Below are positions 1-11,110 of a stretch of 64,000 nt of DNA, in pieces; position 1 is the first letter of the stretch, and every line of letters begins with the position of its first letter. The translations under genes were made by a program, and so were the position numbers. Source of the stretch: Notolepis coatsorum (taxonomy: Eukaryota > Chordata > Actinopteri > Aulopiformes > Paralepididae); the NCBI GenBank assembly GCA_963971535.1, contig OZ020585.1:155235083-155299082 (forward strand), in the 5' to 3' direction. Below the pieces are notes generated by a model. It ran no database searches. It saw only the letters and a list, made by a program, of their open reading frames with translations, and was not told the origin of the DNA.

Positions 1-81
1 ATGACAGCAAGTATTTGTGAATAGTCGGCCTAATCAATGTATATAGGCCCACACCGCCAAGTCACTCACCCGACATAGATA

Positions 82-987
82 TCAAGCAACAGTCTGGGGT
101 ATCCCCGCGAGATATTCCTTCGCTTTAGCCAACGACCAAAATGAACGCAGACCATCGACCTTCTCCAACACAGATAATTTCGCGGGAGCGAATAGCGTGG
201 GCCTCAGGCCTAGTTTCCATAGCCTAGACAGGACCACCTTGTATTCGCCTCTCTGTGCTTGAACCTCCGGCGTAAAGTCTTCGAAAATGGCCACTTTGTG
301 ATCGCCAAGCCTCAGATTACCCCTTCTGGTACGAGCCGACCGCATGATGAGTTCTCTCTGCTGAAGCCTGTTCAGCTTGACTATGATGGGCCTCGGCTCT
401 TTGTTCACGCCGGGAGAAAACCTGCCCGCCCTGTAGGCCGACTCACAGACAGGAGGCGAAGGGAGGACGTCCGTTCCTAGTATTTTCTGCAGCAGTTCGG
501 GCATGGTCTCAGAGAGACGGCCTTCACCGCTGGCCTCCGGTACTCCAACAATCCTGACGTTGTGGCGTCTATCCCGGGACTGCATCTCCTCCATTGCAGA
601 CTGTAGTTTGTTGACTTCAGCCTGCCTAGCCAGCAGGGCGGACTCGAGACCCACCATCTTCTCGCACTGTAATGATACCTCCGTCGTTAGCATGGCTAGT
701 TCGTTAGCATTAGCCGAGGAGACAGCGTGCATCGACTCCATCTTGTCTATCAGCGGGACTACCGCCAGCCGTATTTCTTCTGATATCTCACGATGGAGGT
801 TGACACAAAAATCCGCCAACACTTTCTTCTGTGCTTCAGCGAAGCGTGTCTCAGAGTCTGCGTGTAGCTTGGTCATGACCAAGAGCACAGCTTCGCTTAT
901 CTCCCCGACACCTGGCGACGATGCGGCCAGGCCCGGTGGTGGTGGTTTGCTGGTTGGGGCGCTCATGGCTCTGGTTTCCACCCCCAA
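82..987 (-). CDS. L1/Tx1-type LINE ORF1 protein
   Basis: This 301-residue frame reads as the ORF1 RNA-binding protein of a Tx1/L1-type LINE, which coats element RNA in the cytoplasmic RNP. The first ~60 residues are Ser/Pro/Ala-rich. Residues ~60-140 are rich in Leu/Glu/Gln and look like the coiled coil of L1 ORF1p. An RRM-like stretch follows, starting with the hallmark NVRIVGVPE near residue 142 and continuing into the C-terminal domain (PRPIIVKL, then FEDFTPEVQ). The start Met fits the usual ORF1 length in fish. Only 81 bases remain downstream on the coding strand, so ORF2 lies outside the window or is missing. The frame is open, so this copy may be fairly young. Confidence 0.8.
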   Translation of the reverse strand: MGVETRAMSAPTSKPPPPGLAASSPGVGEISEAVLLVMTKLHADSETRFAEAQKKVLADFCVNLHREISEEIRLAVVPLIDKMESMHAVSSANANELAMLTTEVSLQCEKMVGLESALLARQAEVNKLQSAMEEMQSRDRRHNVRIVGVPEASGEGRLSETMPELLQKILGTDVLPSPPVCESAYRAGRFSPGVNKEPRPIIVKLNRLQQRELIMRSARTRRGNLRLGDHKVAIFEDFTPEVQAQRGEYKVVLSRLWKLGLRPTLFAPAKLSVLEKVDGLRSFWSLAKAKEYLAGIPQTVA

Positions 988-2319
988 TCATCGCAGAAAG
1001 TCGAAAAAAGGTCGATGACAGTATACTAAACACGACGGTCGCTATTACCCCTGCTCGCGAGACGGCGAGCGAACGGCGCACGCGACCAGAGGGGAGCTCA
1101 CGGCGGCGCGCAAGTAGCCGAAGCTACCTCGCGCTGGCCTTGTCCGATAGCAGCAAGCTAATGTTTCCTGGTGATCACAACAGCTAGCGCCGCAGCTAAC
1201 AGCTGACTGGCTAACAGTAGGCCCAACCTCTGTAGGCCACGCAGTGATCCCAGCAGGCTAACGCCGCAGCTAACAGCTGACTGGCTAACCGTAAGCTAAG
1301 CAGCTATCACCTGAACTTGTACACAATGATATAACACTCACCCAGACAGGCCGTCGTTCTGAAACCCTCCTCACTTTTTAAGAGAAAAGAGAAACAAGAT
1401 GTCAACACAGCTTTACAACGGTGATTTTACCAACACCCGACGGAATCAGCACAATACCAAACTGGCCTGTGTAGCTGACTTGAACATGGATCTTCCGCTA
1501 TCGAACATCCATGCACATATCTCCTCGTGAAGGAATACTCTCATTTGGATATGAAAGAAGGGGCTACACGGTGACAGGGAGATACCCACTCGTCCAGAAA
1601 ACACAGGGATCACCAGTGTTAATGGTCGCGGCCCACTAGTTAAAACTACAATGGTCTTCAGACCAAGGTCATCTGTCGCCTAGGTGGCTGAACAAAGGAC
1701 CCTAGCCTGGGGCCGGTTTTCATAAACATTGTCAAGTAGCCCCCATAGCACTAACAGACAAGTGAAGCCTGCCAGCAACAGTACTCACCCAACCTGAAAC
1801 CCACCGCTTCTCACAACAGCGGCGCGTCCGACAGTTCAGCTGTGGCCTGAAAGGTTTCACCCCAACCAAACACAGCAAGGAACTGCAGTTTAGAAGCATG
1901 CAGCGGCGTGCTCCCAATACGAAAACCGGTGGAGGGTTTTAGAATGATCACCATCTTCCAGACACTCGAGGGACGAAGACAACATCGCCGTATTTTCTCG
2001 AAAATAGTGAGAGAGAAAATAAAGATATGACGTCAACGTATCTCCTTGTTCTTCCTCCCCTCGTAAACATTGCTTTCCCAGCAATATCTTTCTCCACGGC
2101 AAGTGGGCATATAGCAACACGTTGCTTGTGATGAAATTTGAGAAGGAGATGAGTGTGTGGCACCATCCCTGCTTATATAGGTAAGCGGATGGGGGTGTGG
2201 CCAGATGAATGCTGGCATTTAAAGGTACATTGTGAAATTATTCAGTGTATATATGCTGAAGTGAGATATATGCAATGAACGCTGAGCGTGAGCTAAGTGT
2301 GATACAGAACCCTTTCACA
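988..2319. other. Probable L1 5' region and unassigned sequence
   Basis: On the minus strand this is upstream of the ORF1, so the part nearest 988 is probably the element's 5' UTR. A direct repeat of about 30 bases (around 1187-1218 and 1260-1290, core GCAGCTAACAGCTGACTGG) lies here, as often seen in LINE 5' UTRs. The short frames at 1732-2218 show no recognisable motif. I cannot place the 5' end of the LINE. Confidence 0.35.
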
Positions 2320-2442
2320 ACCACACTACAGAAGGTTAACCCTTTCAGACAGTTAACAGTCTGTAGTGGTGTGGTAGTGAAAGGTTAACCTTCTGTAGTG
2401 TGGTAGTGAAAGGTTAACCTTCTGTAGTGTGGTAGTGAAACG
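2320..2442. repeat. 29-bp minisatellite, left part of a split array
   Basis: Tandem copies of a 29-base unit (GGTTAACCTTCTGTAGTGTG then GTAGTGAAA). At the far left (about 2310-2350) a unit is inverted, so the array edge can form a hairpin. The same unit resumes at 9959, immediately beyond the Gypsy element. The two blocks are therefore one array split by the insertion. Confidence 0.9.
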
Positions 2443-2809
2443 TGTGGCAATTCCAGGTGTAGGGGTGGCAGAATAAACAACACACAGACAGGTTGCAGTT
2501 CCCAAAATCATTTATTTTCCACTAAATAATAACTGCTTTCTGGCATGGATCTGTCGGCCGGGCGGCGTCTCCGCTCTGTGACCTCTCGCCTTGCGCTGCT
2601 ACGGGAGACTGAGAGGGGGCTCCTCGGCTCCATTAAGTCCCCCCTCCTCAACAGGCGCACCGCGCCGTGATTGGATAATCACTCCTGATGATCCTCTAGC
2701 GACAGGTGCGTCCGGAAGCGGACGCCCAAATATGCGCAGCGCCCAGCCATTGGGTTGCTACGTAACGTCCTTCAATCACCAAGCCCAGGGGTGGCTTGGG
2801 GTTGCCACA
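2443..2809 (-). repeat. Gypsy 3' LTR
   Basis: This 367-base repeat begins TGTGGCAA and ends TTGCCACA on the plus strand, a perfect 8-base terminal inversion. It matches 9586-9958 almost base for base. The main difference is a 6-base gap near position 2507 (TCATTTATT here against TCATACTTCTTTATT). The minus strand carries AATAAA near its 3' end. Confidence 0.93.
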
Positions 2810-2824
2810 GTACCCCCCCTCCAG
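2810..2824 (-). other. Gypsy polypurine tract
   Basis: On the minus strand a run of GGAGGGGGGG lies directly before the 3' LTR. This is the expected place and composition for the plus-strand primer of reverse transcription. Confidence 0.75.
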
Positions 2825-2902
2825 CTCCGACCGTCGGGGAAGAGCGTCCAACGCCCAACAGGCATCCTTCCTGGAGAGGGCGTCTGCGTTGCCATGCGCC
2901 AC

Positions 2903-3932
2903 CAGGGCTGTACACTGCGATGATCTCGTCGCGAATTGCCCCTTTAATTGGCCGTTGCGATTGGTAAATATTATCTGGGGGCGGGCTTGCGAGTAGTGCT
3001 TTCAAGCCTTGCATTCGCATTTCACTCCTAAATTATCCAAGGCGTGTGATGACGCGATGCCGTCACTCACGCGAGCTGAGGAGTGAGCACTCAGCAGGTA
3101 TGATCAGTGGGAACAATCGACTGAGCACTCACTCTGATAGACTGGCTGACTGTCTGATTTAGCTATGAAGAAAAGTAACGTTAGTATTGCTTCATATTTT
3201 CGACGCGTTCGACCTCCTATAGTGAGCCGAACTGAACTGAACTCAGACACACGGAGAGAGCTGCGGCGTCTGCTGCTCCTCCTCCCTCCCGCACCCGTGG
3301 CTGTTGTAAACACTAGTCTCTAGTGGGACACTGGGACCTCGGTGAGCCTGCCAGCTGGCTAGCTACTGATAGCTATCAACAAATGCTCCAGTAAGTCTAG
3401 TAGTGCATGATAGCTCGCGTTAGCTTACTGTTCAAAACGAAACGTCCCATTAAACTAAATAGTTCAGATAGCTCCTGATATCAATGTCTAGTTATAACAC
3501 TGAGTCGATGCATATTCGAGCTGAGGGCACGCTGAATATAGTCAATAGGGTCCAGCTGCAGCGCCGGAGAATCCTGGCCATAGCTGGAGGCTACAGTATA
3601 GGGTCCAGCTGCAGCTCCGGGGAATCCTGGCACTCGAGTACACACAGACAGTGGAGCTGGTTGCATATAGCGAGCATTTAGACTTGTTGCGTGGTGGCGA
3701 TGTCTTGCAGATAATACAACTACAAGTATGATTATATAATATATATATTTTATTAAAAAAAAATTATATAAAAAAATTTTTTTTCCTTTTTTTTTTTAAA
3801 TCAAAAACAATCGATATAAATAATGGTAAAATTGTTATTTAAAAATGTGCCCCTAAAAAATATTTTTTGACCCTAAATTTCTCATTTAGGGGCAAGTGTG
3901 CCCCTAGTGAAAAAGCTTAGCGTACAGCCCTG
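2903..3932. mobile_element. Non-autonomous hAT-like DNA transposon inserted in RNase H
   Basis: The termini are inverted copies of CAGGGCTGTAC, with no transposase frame inside. The 5-base flank GCCAC occurs on both sides (2898-2902 and 3933-3937), so a 5-bp target duplication is likely. The host RNase H reading frame resumes exactly at the left side: an HGNADALSR motif is readable on the minus strand below 2897. The inside holds a near-palindrome built on TGCCCCTAAA (about 3846-3906), an A/T-rich stretch, and a pair of repeats around GTCCAGCTGCAG (3550-3630). The superfamily is uncertain, because most hAT elements give 8 bp. Confidence 0.75.
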
Positions 3933-5350
3933 GCCACCCCGGACCTGTGGATGACAGAGAAGTTAAATGACTGCAATTCCAGAAACCATCGAGTCACCCT
4001 GGCATTGGTCCCCTTAGCTTTGGCCATCCAGACGAGGGGCGTGTGATCCGTCACCAGCGTGAAGCGCCTCCCCAGCAGATAATAACGGAGCGTCTCCAGT
4101 GCCCACTTAATTGCCAGACCTTCGCGCTCCACCGCAGAATAGTTGCGCTTGTGTGGCAGCATCTTCCTGCTCACATATAAGATTGGATGTTCCTCACCCT
4201 CCAGTTGCTGGGAGAGGACCGCCCCCAGTCCCACCTCTGATGCATCTGTCTGTACCGTCATTTCCTTATCGAAGTTCGGGGAGACCAGCACCGGTCCCGA
4301 ACAGAGTGCCGTCTTGAGGTCCTCGAACGCCGCCTCCGCCTCCGGTGTCCACTTCACCGTGAATGGCCGCCGCGCCTGGGTCAGATCTGTGAGGGGAGCA
4401 GCGCGAGCAGCAAAGTTAGGGATAAACCTCCTATAATAGCTCGCTAGCCCATTAAATGTCCTGACTTGCTTTTTAGTTAAAGGGCGAGGCCACTCCCTTA
4501 TTGCATAAATGTTCCTCTTCTGCGGTTTCACGTTGCCGCGGCCTATCGTGAACCCCAGGTACTCTGCCTCTTCCAGTCCCAGCCTGCATTTCTTTGGGTT
4601 GGCGGTGAGACCTGCCTCCCGGAGTGCACCCAACACCGCTCTCACCTTTTGGAGGTGGGAGTCCCAATCTGATGAATGAATGATTATGTCGTCGAGATAT
4701 GCGGCTGCATAGTCTCGATGGGGTCGTAGCACTCTGTCCATCAGCCTCTGAAAGGTAGATGGCGCCCCATGCAGGCCAAACGGGAGAACTTTATAATGAA
4801 ACAGCCCGTCTGGGGTGGAGAAAGCAGTCTTCTCCCTCGAGGCTGGGGACAGAGGGACTTGCCAATAACCCTTTGTTAAATCTAGTGTTGTGACGAACCT
4901 GGCCTGGCCCAGTCTATCAATGAGCTCATCCACTCTAGGCATGGGATATGCGTCAAACTTCGAAATGTCATTAAGCTTCCTGAAATTGTTACAGAACCTG
5001 GTTGTTGAGTCGGGTTTCGGCACTAAAACAATAGGACTAGACCACCCGCTATGAGACTCTTCAATCACTCCCATCTCCAGCATGACCCGCACTTCTCTTC
5101 TTACTGCCTCTCTTTTTGCCTCTGGGATACGATAGGGCTTCAGCTTTACCTTGTCTCCCGGGCTGGTGATAATGTGGTGCTGGGCCAATGTAGTGCGGCC
5201 CGGCGTGGCCGAAAACACGTCCCGGTTCTGTTGGACCAGCTCCCGAAGCTCCTGCCGTTGGGTCGGGGACAATTGTTCCCCGATGGGAACATCGGCCGCC
5301 TCTGTCACCTGCTGCGCCAAAGGGGGAAGAGGGGGGGGCGAGAGCAACAC
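3917..5350 (-). pseudogene. Gypsy reverse transcriptase and RNase H, interrupted
   Basis: This is the RT and RNase H part of the Gypsy polyprotein, which copies element RNA to DNA. Residues ~45-230 carry the RT fingers and palm. The catalytic Asp of LDLTKGYWQVPL is near 157, FGLHGAPSTF lies at 191-200, and YLDD is at 218-221. The usual RFCVD/RFCND motif reads RFCNN here. RNase H follows with QTDAS near 368 and VTDHTPL further on. The last residues come from the hAT element at 2903-3932, which cuts the domain; the remainder is readable below 2897. Upstream of the Met, coding sequence continues through a frameshift near 5410 into the C-terminal end of integrase (YHVNLL). RT therefore directly follows integrase, in the Gmr1 order. 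Confidence 0.88.
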
Positions 5351-5586
5351 ATCTCGGGCATGCCATTTCTTTAACAGGTTAACATGATATAGCTGTCGAT
5401 GCTTCCTAGTTCCTACGGTCTGGCTGGTGGACCTTGTAGTTAGGGGTGGGCGATATATCGAGTATACTCGATGTATCGCGGATTGTTCTACCCGAGATGT
5501 AGTACTGTACTATATCGCGAACATCGAGTATTTAGTTTATATGGCGCCGCCCGCGGCCGAGAGACACTCGCAGTGCTTTCCTCGAC

Positions 5587-5725
5587 AAGGGACGGCGGAG
5601 CTATAGGCTAACGTTAGTGTATTGGTCCCGAGTGTAGCAGGGACGGCGGAGCTATAGGCTAACGTTAGTGTATTGGTCCCGAGTGTAGCATGGACGGCGG
5701 AGCTATAGGCTAACGTTAGTGTAGT
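5587..5725. repeat. ~51-bp tandem repeat inside the hAT element
   Basis: Almost three copies of a unit beginning GGACGGCGGAGCTATAGGC and containing AACGTTAGTG. The third copy runs directly into CAGGGCTGTACAGTGCGATA at 5726, which matches the terminus of the element at 2903. Confidence 0.85.
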
Positions 5726-6378
5726 CAGGGCTGTACAGTGCGATATAATGTTGCGGTTGTAATTTCATTAGACAGACCAGCGCGGACCTTTAATAACATG
5801 TAATTTAATTGACACGAGCAATGAGCTAACGGTAGCTGCTAACCAAGGTATCCATTAGGATTATGCTAAGCTAACTAGCGATAGCTGCTAACCCTGGTAA
5901 ACGGTCAAAGCGGACTCCACAAGACTAGTTCCATTCGTGAGGAAAGGGGGTGGGTTATATTGACAACGCTTGACAACAGCAGTTTAAACATAACTTCATA
6001 TTTATTAGTTATTCGTTTCTGTATATCATTCAATTTCCATCTCCGTGTGTCTCCATCTCCATCTCTTCCTGTTTACATTCGAGTGTGACGTCATCACCTA
6101 CGGCAGCTTAGACGATCAAAACGCGAACCTAGAACAAACCCCGAGTGGGGGGGGCTGGCTCTCTTGTTCATTCTCGCCCCCCCTCTCTCTCTCTCTCTCT
6201 CGCTCTCTCTCTACATTCAATGATTTAAAGTAGCCAAACGTTACAGACAGTATAAATACTAACTGGATAGTTGATGATAAAACATTTAATTTCATTATCT
6301 GAAATATTCTAAAATCATTAAGTCTGTTATAAGCCATTATACCTTTGTGTGTGATTATTATTTTCTCACAGTAGGGTG

Positions 6379-6485
<107 letters not shown>

Positions 6486-6908
6486 TTGGCTAAAGTGGAT
6501 AGAAAACACAGTACTGTGTAAAAGTCTTAGGCACCCAAGAGTTTTTATATAAATGGTCTTAGATGTAAATACTTTTTTTTATTAGTGTGTCAGTAGACTA
6601 CTCTTAGTACATTTTCATTAAATTATTTTTAAAGCATCTTCATGGTTTAATAATGCAAACATATGTTGCAGGGACTTATTATAATCATCATATTGGTGTG
6701 ACTGTATGCATCAAAGGGTTAAATCAAGCATTTTTAAGTGATTTAGAGGAAATGTCAAAATATTGCGTTATATATCGTGTATCGCGATATGGCCAAAAAA
6801 TATTGCGATATCATTTAGAGGCCATATTGCCCAGCCCTACTTGTAGTTGACGGGACCCACTTTTTCGATTATGTCGTATGGTCCCTGCCATTTTGCTAGG
6901 AATTTACA

Positions 6909-9041
6909 CTACGCTGTCGGGACTAGTACGAGGACCCGGTCCCCCACATTGAACTCCCGTGGCTGTGCGCCCCGGTCATAATTGCGCTTCTGTGCGTCTT
7001 GGGCCTGTTGCATGTGTTCTCTTACCACCGGCCAGAGTGCCTTCATCCTGTCTCTCATCACCTGCACATGCTCTATGAGAGACCGGTGGGGCGACGGCTG
7101 TTCCTCCCAAATCTCCTTTGCGATGTCCAGGAGACCCCGCGGCTTATGGGTGTAGAGCAGCTCGAACGGCGAGAAGCCAGTGGAAGCCTGTGGGACCTCA
7201 CACACAGAGAACATCAGAAAGGGCAACAACTGATCCCAATTCTTCCCATCCTTCTCCATCACCTTCCTTAGCATGCTTTTCAGTGTTTTGTTAAAACGTT
7301 CGCACAGCCCATCCGTCTGCGGATGGTATATGGAGGTTCGCAGCTGTTCCACTTTCATTAGTTTGCACATTTCCTTCATGACCCGCGACATAAAGCACAA
7401 GCTCTGATCAGTGAGAATGGAGTCGGCAATTCCCACCCGACTAAACAAATGAAATAGCTCCTGTGCCACGATTTTGGCTGTCACCGTACATAACGGGATG
7501 GCTTCGGGGTAACGCGTTGCATAATCGATGATTACCAGTATATACTGGTGGCCCCGGGATGATTTGACATGGGGGCCCACCACGTCGAGGGCAATTCTTG
7601 AGATAGGGGTCTTAATGATGGGCAGTGGGATCAGAGGATTTTTGTAGTGTACCTTTGGTGCTGCGTGTTGACACTCGGGGCAGCTCCTGCAGTAGTCCTC
7701 TACCGCTCTCTTCATGCCCGGCCAATGGAAACGCTCCTTTATGCGCTCCATGGTTTTGTCCACGCCCAGGTGCGCTCCGAGGATATGCGAATGCGCTAGC
7801 TGGAGTACAGTGGAAATGAAGAATTTCGGCACCAGCAATAATTCTTTAACCTCATCATTTTTCTTTACGACTTGGTACAGTAATTGTCTTTTTATTGCAA
7901 AGTGAGGATATGACAGGTTACTCACCCCCTCCACTGGATTTCCATCCACTGTTTTGACGTTCGCACGGGCCTGCGTTAGGTTTGGGTCCTCCAGCTGGGC
8001 TGTTCCGAACTGACCCGCCAGGTCCCTCCCCACCTCGTCCGCCTGGGGGAACTCCGCAAATGGGTCCTCGTCGCCGCTATCCGTCTCGGGGCCCGCTTGG
8101 GGCTCCGGCGCGTCTTCACCCACATCCGATGCAGTCTCAGTCTCACTCCCTGTTACATTCAGGGCACACACCTTCGGCTGACGTAATCCTCTCCTCTTCC
8201 TCGGTTTACCCGTGGAGGGTGGGGTGCGTGGGGAGATGACGGCTGAGCACAGCTGACGGTACAGGGGGCAGTCTCGTCCAATCAGCAGCGCTACCGGCAG
8301 GTTAGGTATGACGCCGGCCGTCATCGAGCAGACCCCCTTGGTGGTTGTCAGGGTGATCTGCGCTGTGGGATATAATCTTGTGTCTCCGTGAACACAGGAC
8401 ACGGACACTTGCGGAGCCCCTGTGTCGCAGTGTGCCAAATGGGGCTGAACCAGTGTTATGACACTACCCGAGTCCAGGAGTGCTACCGCGTCCTTGTCGT
8501 TGACGCGCACGGGTAAAAGTGTCGCTGATGTTTCCTTATGGGCCCAACAGGCTGCGCCATAATTGCAGGTTTTACCGCGGGGGTCTGAAGCCGCCGCCGA
8601 TGGCATGGACACATCCCGGCCTGGGCAGTTCCACGAGAGATGCCCTGGCTCGCCACAGTCATAGCAGCGTCTTTGGGCCTGGTCAAAGAGCGGCCTTCTT
8701 CGGGGTAGTTCGGGATCACCTGCGTTCCCTACCCGGCCCCTTGGGCTGGGCTCGTCGGGACCCCTCCTCATTCTTAGTCGCTCTGGCTTTTCCCCTCGCC
8801 CCCCTTTGAGCAACTCCCGCGTTACTTGGTGGGACTCCACAACGTTCACTAGTTGCTCCATGGAGCGGGGGTCCGCCTGACTCGCCTGTTTCTTCGTGTC
8901 ATACGGGAGGGCTCTAACAAAGCGGTCCATAACAATACGTTCCAAGACAGTGGGCCCTGCAGGCTCGGTCATTAGCCAGGCTCGGCTTATGCGGATTAAG
9001 TTGTGCATCTGGGAGCGCGGGGAGGCCTGTGCGTCATACAC
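6909..9041 (-). pseudogene. Gypsy gag C-terminus, protease and integrase
   Basis: This 710-residue frame carries the C-terminal half of Gag, a CCHC knuckle at residues 126-139 (CYDCGEPGHLSWNC) and an aspartic protease with DSG at 190-192. Integrase follows with an HHCC zinc finger (H...H...CRSCPEC) from about residue 420. Its catalytic Asp lie in DVVGP and LTDQS, and its Glu in ERFNKTLK after YHPQTDG. The triad is intact, but the usual DQGTPF motif reads DQSLCF. The frame ends at a TAG that stands where Gypsy elements usually have a Glu codon; the domain continues in phase beyond it (CKFLAKWQGPY), so the stop is a nonsense mutation. Gag and pol share one frame here. Confidence 0.88.
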
Positions 9042-9045
9042 CCAG

Positions 9046-9453
9046 TCATGAAAACGCTGCGCACGGGACTGCAGACAAGAAAATCTCTTGCTTTAGCCGG
9101 GTGTAGTTCCCGGCTTGCTCCGGTGGTAGGTCCTGGTAGGCCTTTTGCGCATTACCCGACAGGAAGGGGGCCAGCAGTCCCCCCCAGTCCTCCTCCGGCC
9201 AGCCCTCCCGGTTGGCGGTGCGCTCAAACGCTAGGAGATAGGCTTCTATATCCTCCTGCTCCGTCAGCTTGGGGATGAAGCGCCCGGGGTTAGGCCGCGT
9301 CCCTGTGAGCCCTTTGTCCTGCCTGTGAGAGGCCATCCGCTGGAGCTCCGCTTGGATCATCCCCGTCTGTTTCCTCTGTTCATGTAGGGCCTCCTCATGC
9401 CGGGCCTGTTGTTCCAGGTTCGCCTGTACGAGCTGCTGCACCAGTGCGTCCAT
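9046..9453 (-). pseudogene. Gypsy gag N-terminus, separated by a frameshift
   Basis: The first 135 residues of the Gypsy Gag start at Met 9453, a short distance inside the 5' LTR. An N-terminal Gln-rich helix is followed by a capsid-like stretch (YLLAFERTA, then GNAQKAYQDLPP) typical of Gmr1-type Gag. The frame ends at a stop near 9046. Coding sequence resumes one base out of phase around 9070 (RFHDW) and runs into the 6909-9041 frame. It is therefore one gag gene broken by a single-base indel. Confidence 0.82.
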
Positions 9454-9566
9454 GCTTCTTTTCTATTTATTTATTTATTTTTCTTTTTATTAATTTTTTT
9501 TTCTTTTCTTTTCTTTCTATAAAGTATATCGTTGTTTATTCTGCACCCCTGATTGCCAGTAGACTT

Positions 9567-9584
9567 TGCCCGCATTCTCCACCA
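9567..9584 (-). other. Gypsy primer-binding site (tRNA-Ala)
   Basis: The plus-strand bases TGCCCGCATTCTCCACCA match, over 18 nt, the 3' end that I recall for vertebrate tRNA-Ala(AGC) including CCA. One base separates the site from the 5' LTR at 9586. The position and length are those of an LTR-element primer site. Confidence 0.8.
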
Positions 9585-9585
9585 C

Positions 9586-9958
9586 TGTGGCAATTCCAGG
9601 TGTAGGGGTGGCAGAATAAACAACACACAGACAGGTTGCAGTTCCCAAAATCATACTTCTTTATTTTCCACTAAATAATAACTGCTTTCTGGCATGGATC
9701 TGTCGGCCGGGCGGCGTCTCCGCTCTGTGACCTCTCGCCTTGCGCTGCTACGGGAGACTGAAAGGGGGCTCCTCGGCTCCATTAAGTCCCCCCTCCTCAA
9801 CAGGCGCATCGCACCGTGATTGGATAATCACTCCTGATGATCCTCTAGCGACAGGTGCGTCCGGAAGCGGACGCCCAAATATGCGCAGCGCCTAGCCATT
9901 GGGTCGCTACGTAACGTCCTTCAATCACCAAGCCCAGGGGTGGCTTGGGGTTGCCACA
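9586..9958 (-). repeat. Gypsy 5' LTR
   Basis: This 373-base partner of 2443-2809 has the same TGTGGCAA/TTGCCACA ends and only a handful of substitutions plus one 6-base indel. The high similarity points to a fairly recent Gypsy insertion. Confidence 0.93.
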
Positions 9959-10183
9959 AAGGTTAACCTTCTGTAGTGTGGTAGTGAAAGGTTAACCGTC
10001 TGTAGTGTGGTAGTGAAAGGGTTAACCTTCTGTAGTGTGGTAGTGAAAGGTTAACCTTCTGTAGTGTGGTAGTGAAAGGTTAACCGTCTGTAGTGTGGTA
10101 GTGAAAGGTTAACCGTGTGTAGTGTGGTAGTGAAAGGTTAACCGTCTGTAGTGTGGTAGTGAAAGTTTAACCTTCTGTAGTGT
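9959..10183. repeat. 29-bp minisatellite, right part of the split array
   Basis: About eight tandem copies of the unit also seen at 2320-2442, differing at one or two bases (CCTTCTG against CCGTCTG). The array begins directly at the Gypsy LTR end. Confidence 0.93.
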
Positions 10184-10363
10184 CGCCACCTATTGCTGCA
10201 AACAACCCCCCCCCCCCTGCATTTACATGTAACTGTAGGGAGGGGGTTGTATGCGAATGCGAAGCAACACGGCCGTATGGTGAAGGCTGAGAAGTGGCTA
10301 GATCGCTCTTCTGCTTCCAGAGAAGAGCTCTCCTTCTGCAGTGAACAACTATAATCATTAAAG

Positions 10364-11103
10364 TCAAGTCAAGTCAAGTCAGTTTTATTTGTATAGCACA
10401 TTTCCAGGCAGCGGCAGCTGACACCAAAGTGCTTCACAAGCAGGTTGATAAAAACAAATTAGTGTGAGGCAAGGTATAAGATTAAAAGAAAGAAATAAAA
10501 AAACATAGCAAAGCAATGAAAGCAACAAAACAAACAATATGGTGCAAGATATAAGATTAAAAACATAATAAAGCAATGAAAGTAATAAAAACTGGTAGGA
10601 CACAGTAAAACAAAGAGGATAGAAGGGTCAGGGGTCTAGTGGTAGTTAAGTAGGGGGGAAGGCCAAGGAGAACAGGTAGGTTTTCAAGAGTGATTTAAAA
10701 GCCTGTACGGTCTGGGCAGTCCGTACGCTGAGGGGGAGGCTGTTCCACAGTCTAGGCGCTGCGGTGGAGAAAGCTCTGTCTCCCCTAGTTTTGAGCCTGG
10801 TTCTGGGTACCACCAATAGCATCTGGTCAGCTGATCTGAGGGATCGGTGGGGGGTGTGGCGGTGCAGGAGCTCGGACAGATAGGAGGGAGCCGTGCCATT
10901 TAATGATTTAAAAACATTTAGTGCTAATTTAAAATCGATCCTGAAGCTAATAGGCAGCCAGTGGAGCGAGGCCAAAACTGGGCTGATGTGTTCGTATTTT
11001 CTTGTTTTGGTGAGGAGGCGCGCGGCTGCGTTCTGCACCAGTTGTAGGCGGCGGAGGAGGGACTTGTCAATGCCAGTGTACAGAGCATTGCAGTAGTCGA
11101 GTT
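10364..11103 (-). mobile_element. 5'-truncated LINE (L2/CR1/Rex1 group)
   Basis: The minus strand carries the end of an RT-encoding ORF2 followed by a 3' UTR that ends in AAATAAAACTGAC and a short (ACTTG)n tail, a common LINE 3' end in fish. ATTAAAG flanks both sides (10357-10363 and 11104-11110), a likely target-site duplication. The 5' end is truncated inside ORF2, as expected of target-primed insertion. Confidence 0.85.
10646..11038 (-). pseudogene. LINE ORF2 C-terminal end
   Basis: These 130 residues contain QNAAARLL, then LHWLPI, then RLWNSLPLSVR, the characteristic C-terminal region after the RT domain in L2/Rex1-type fish LINEs. Coding similarity extends a little upstream of the Met (DYCNAL near 11,095). 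The RT catalytic motifs are missing, so this is a dead fragment. Confidence 0.85.
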
Positions 11104-11110
11104 ATTAAAG

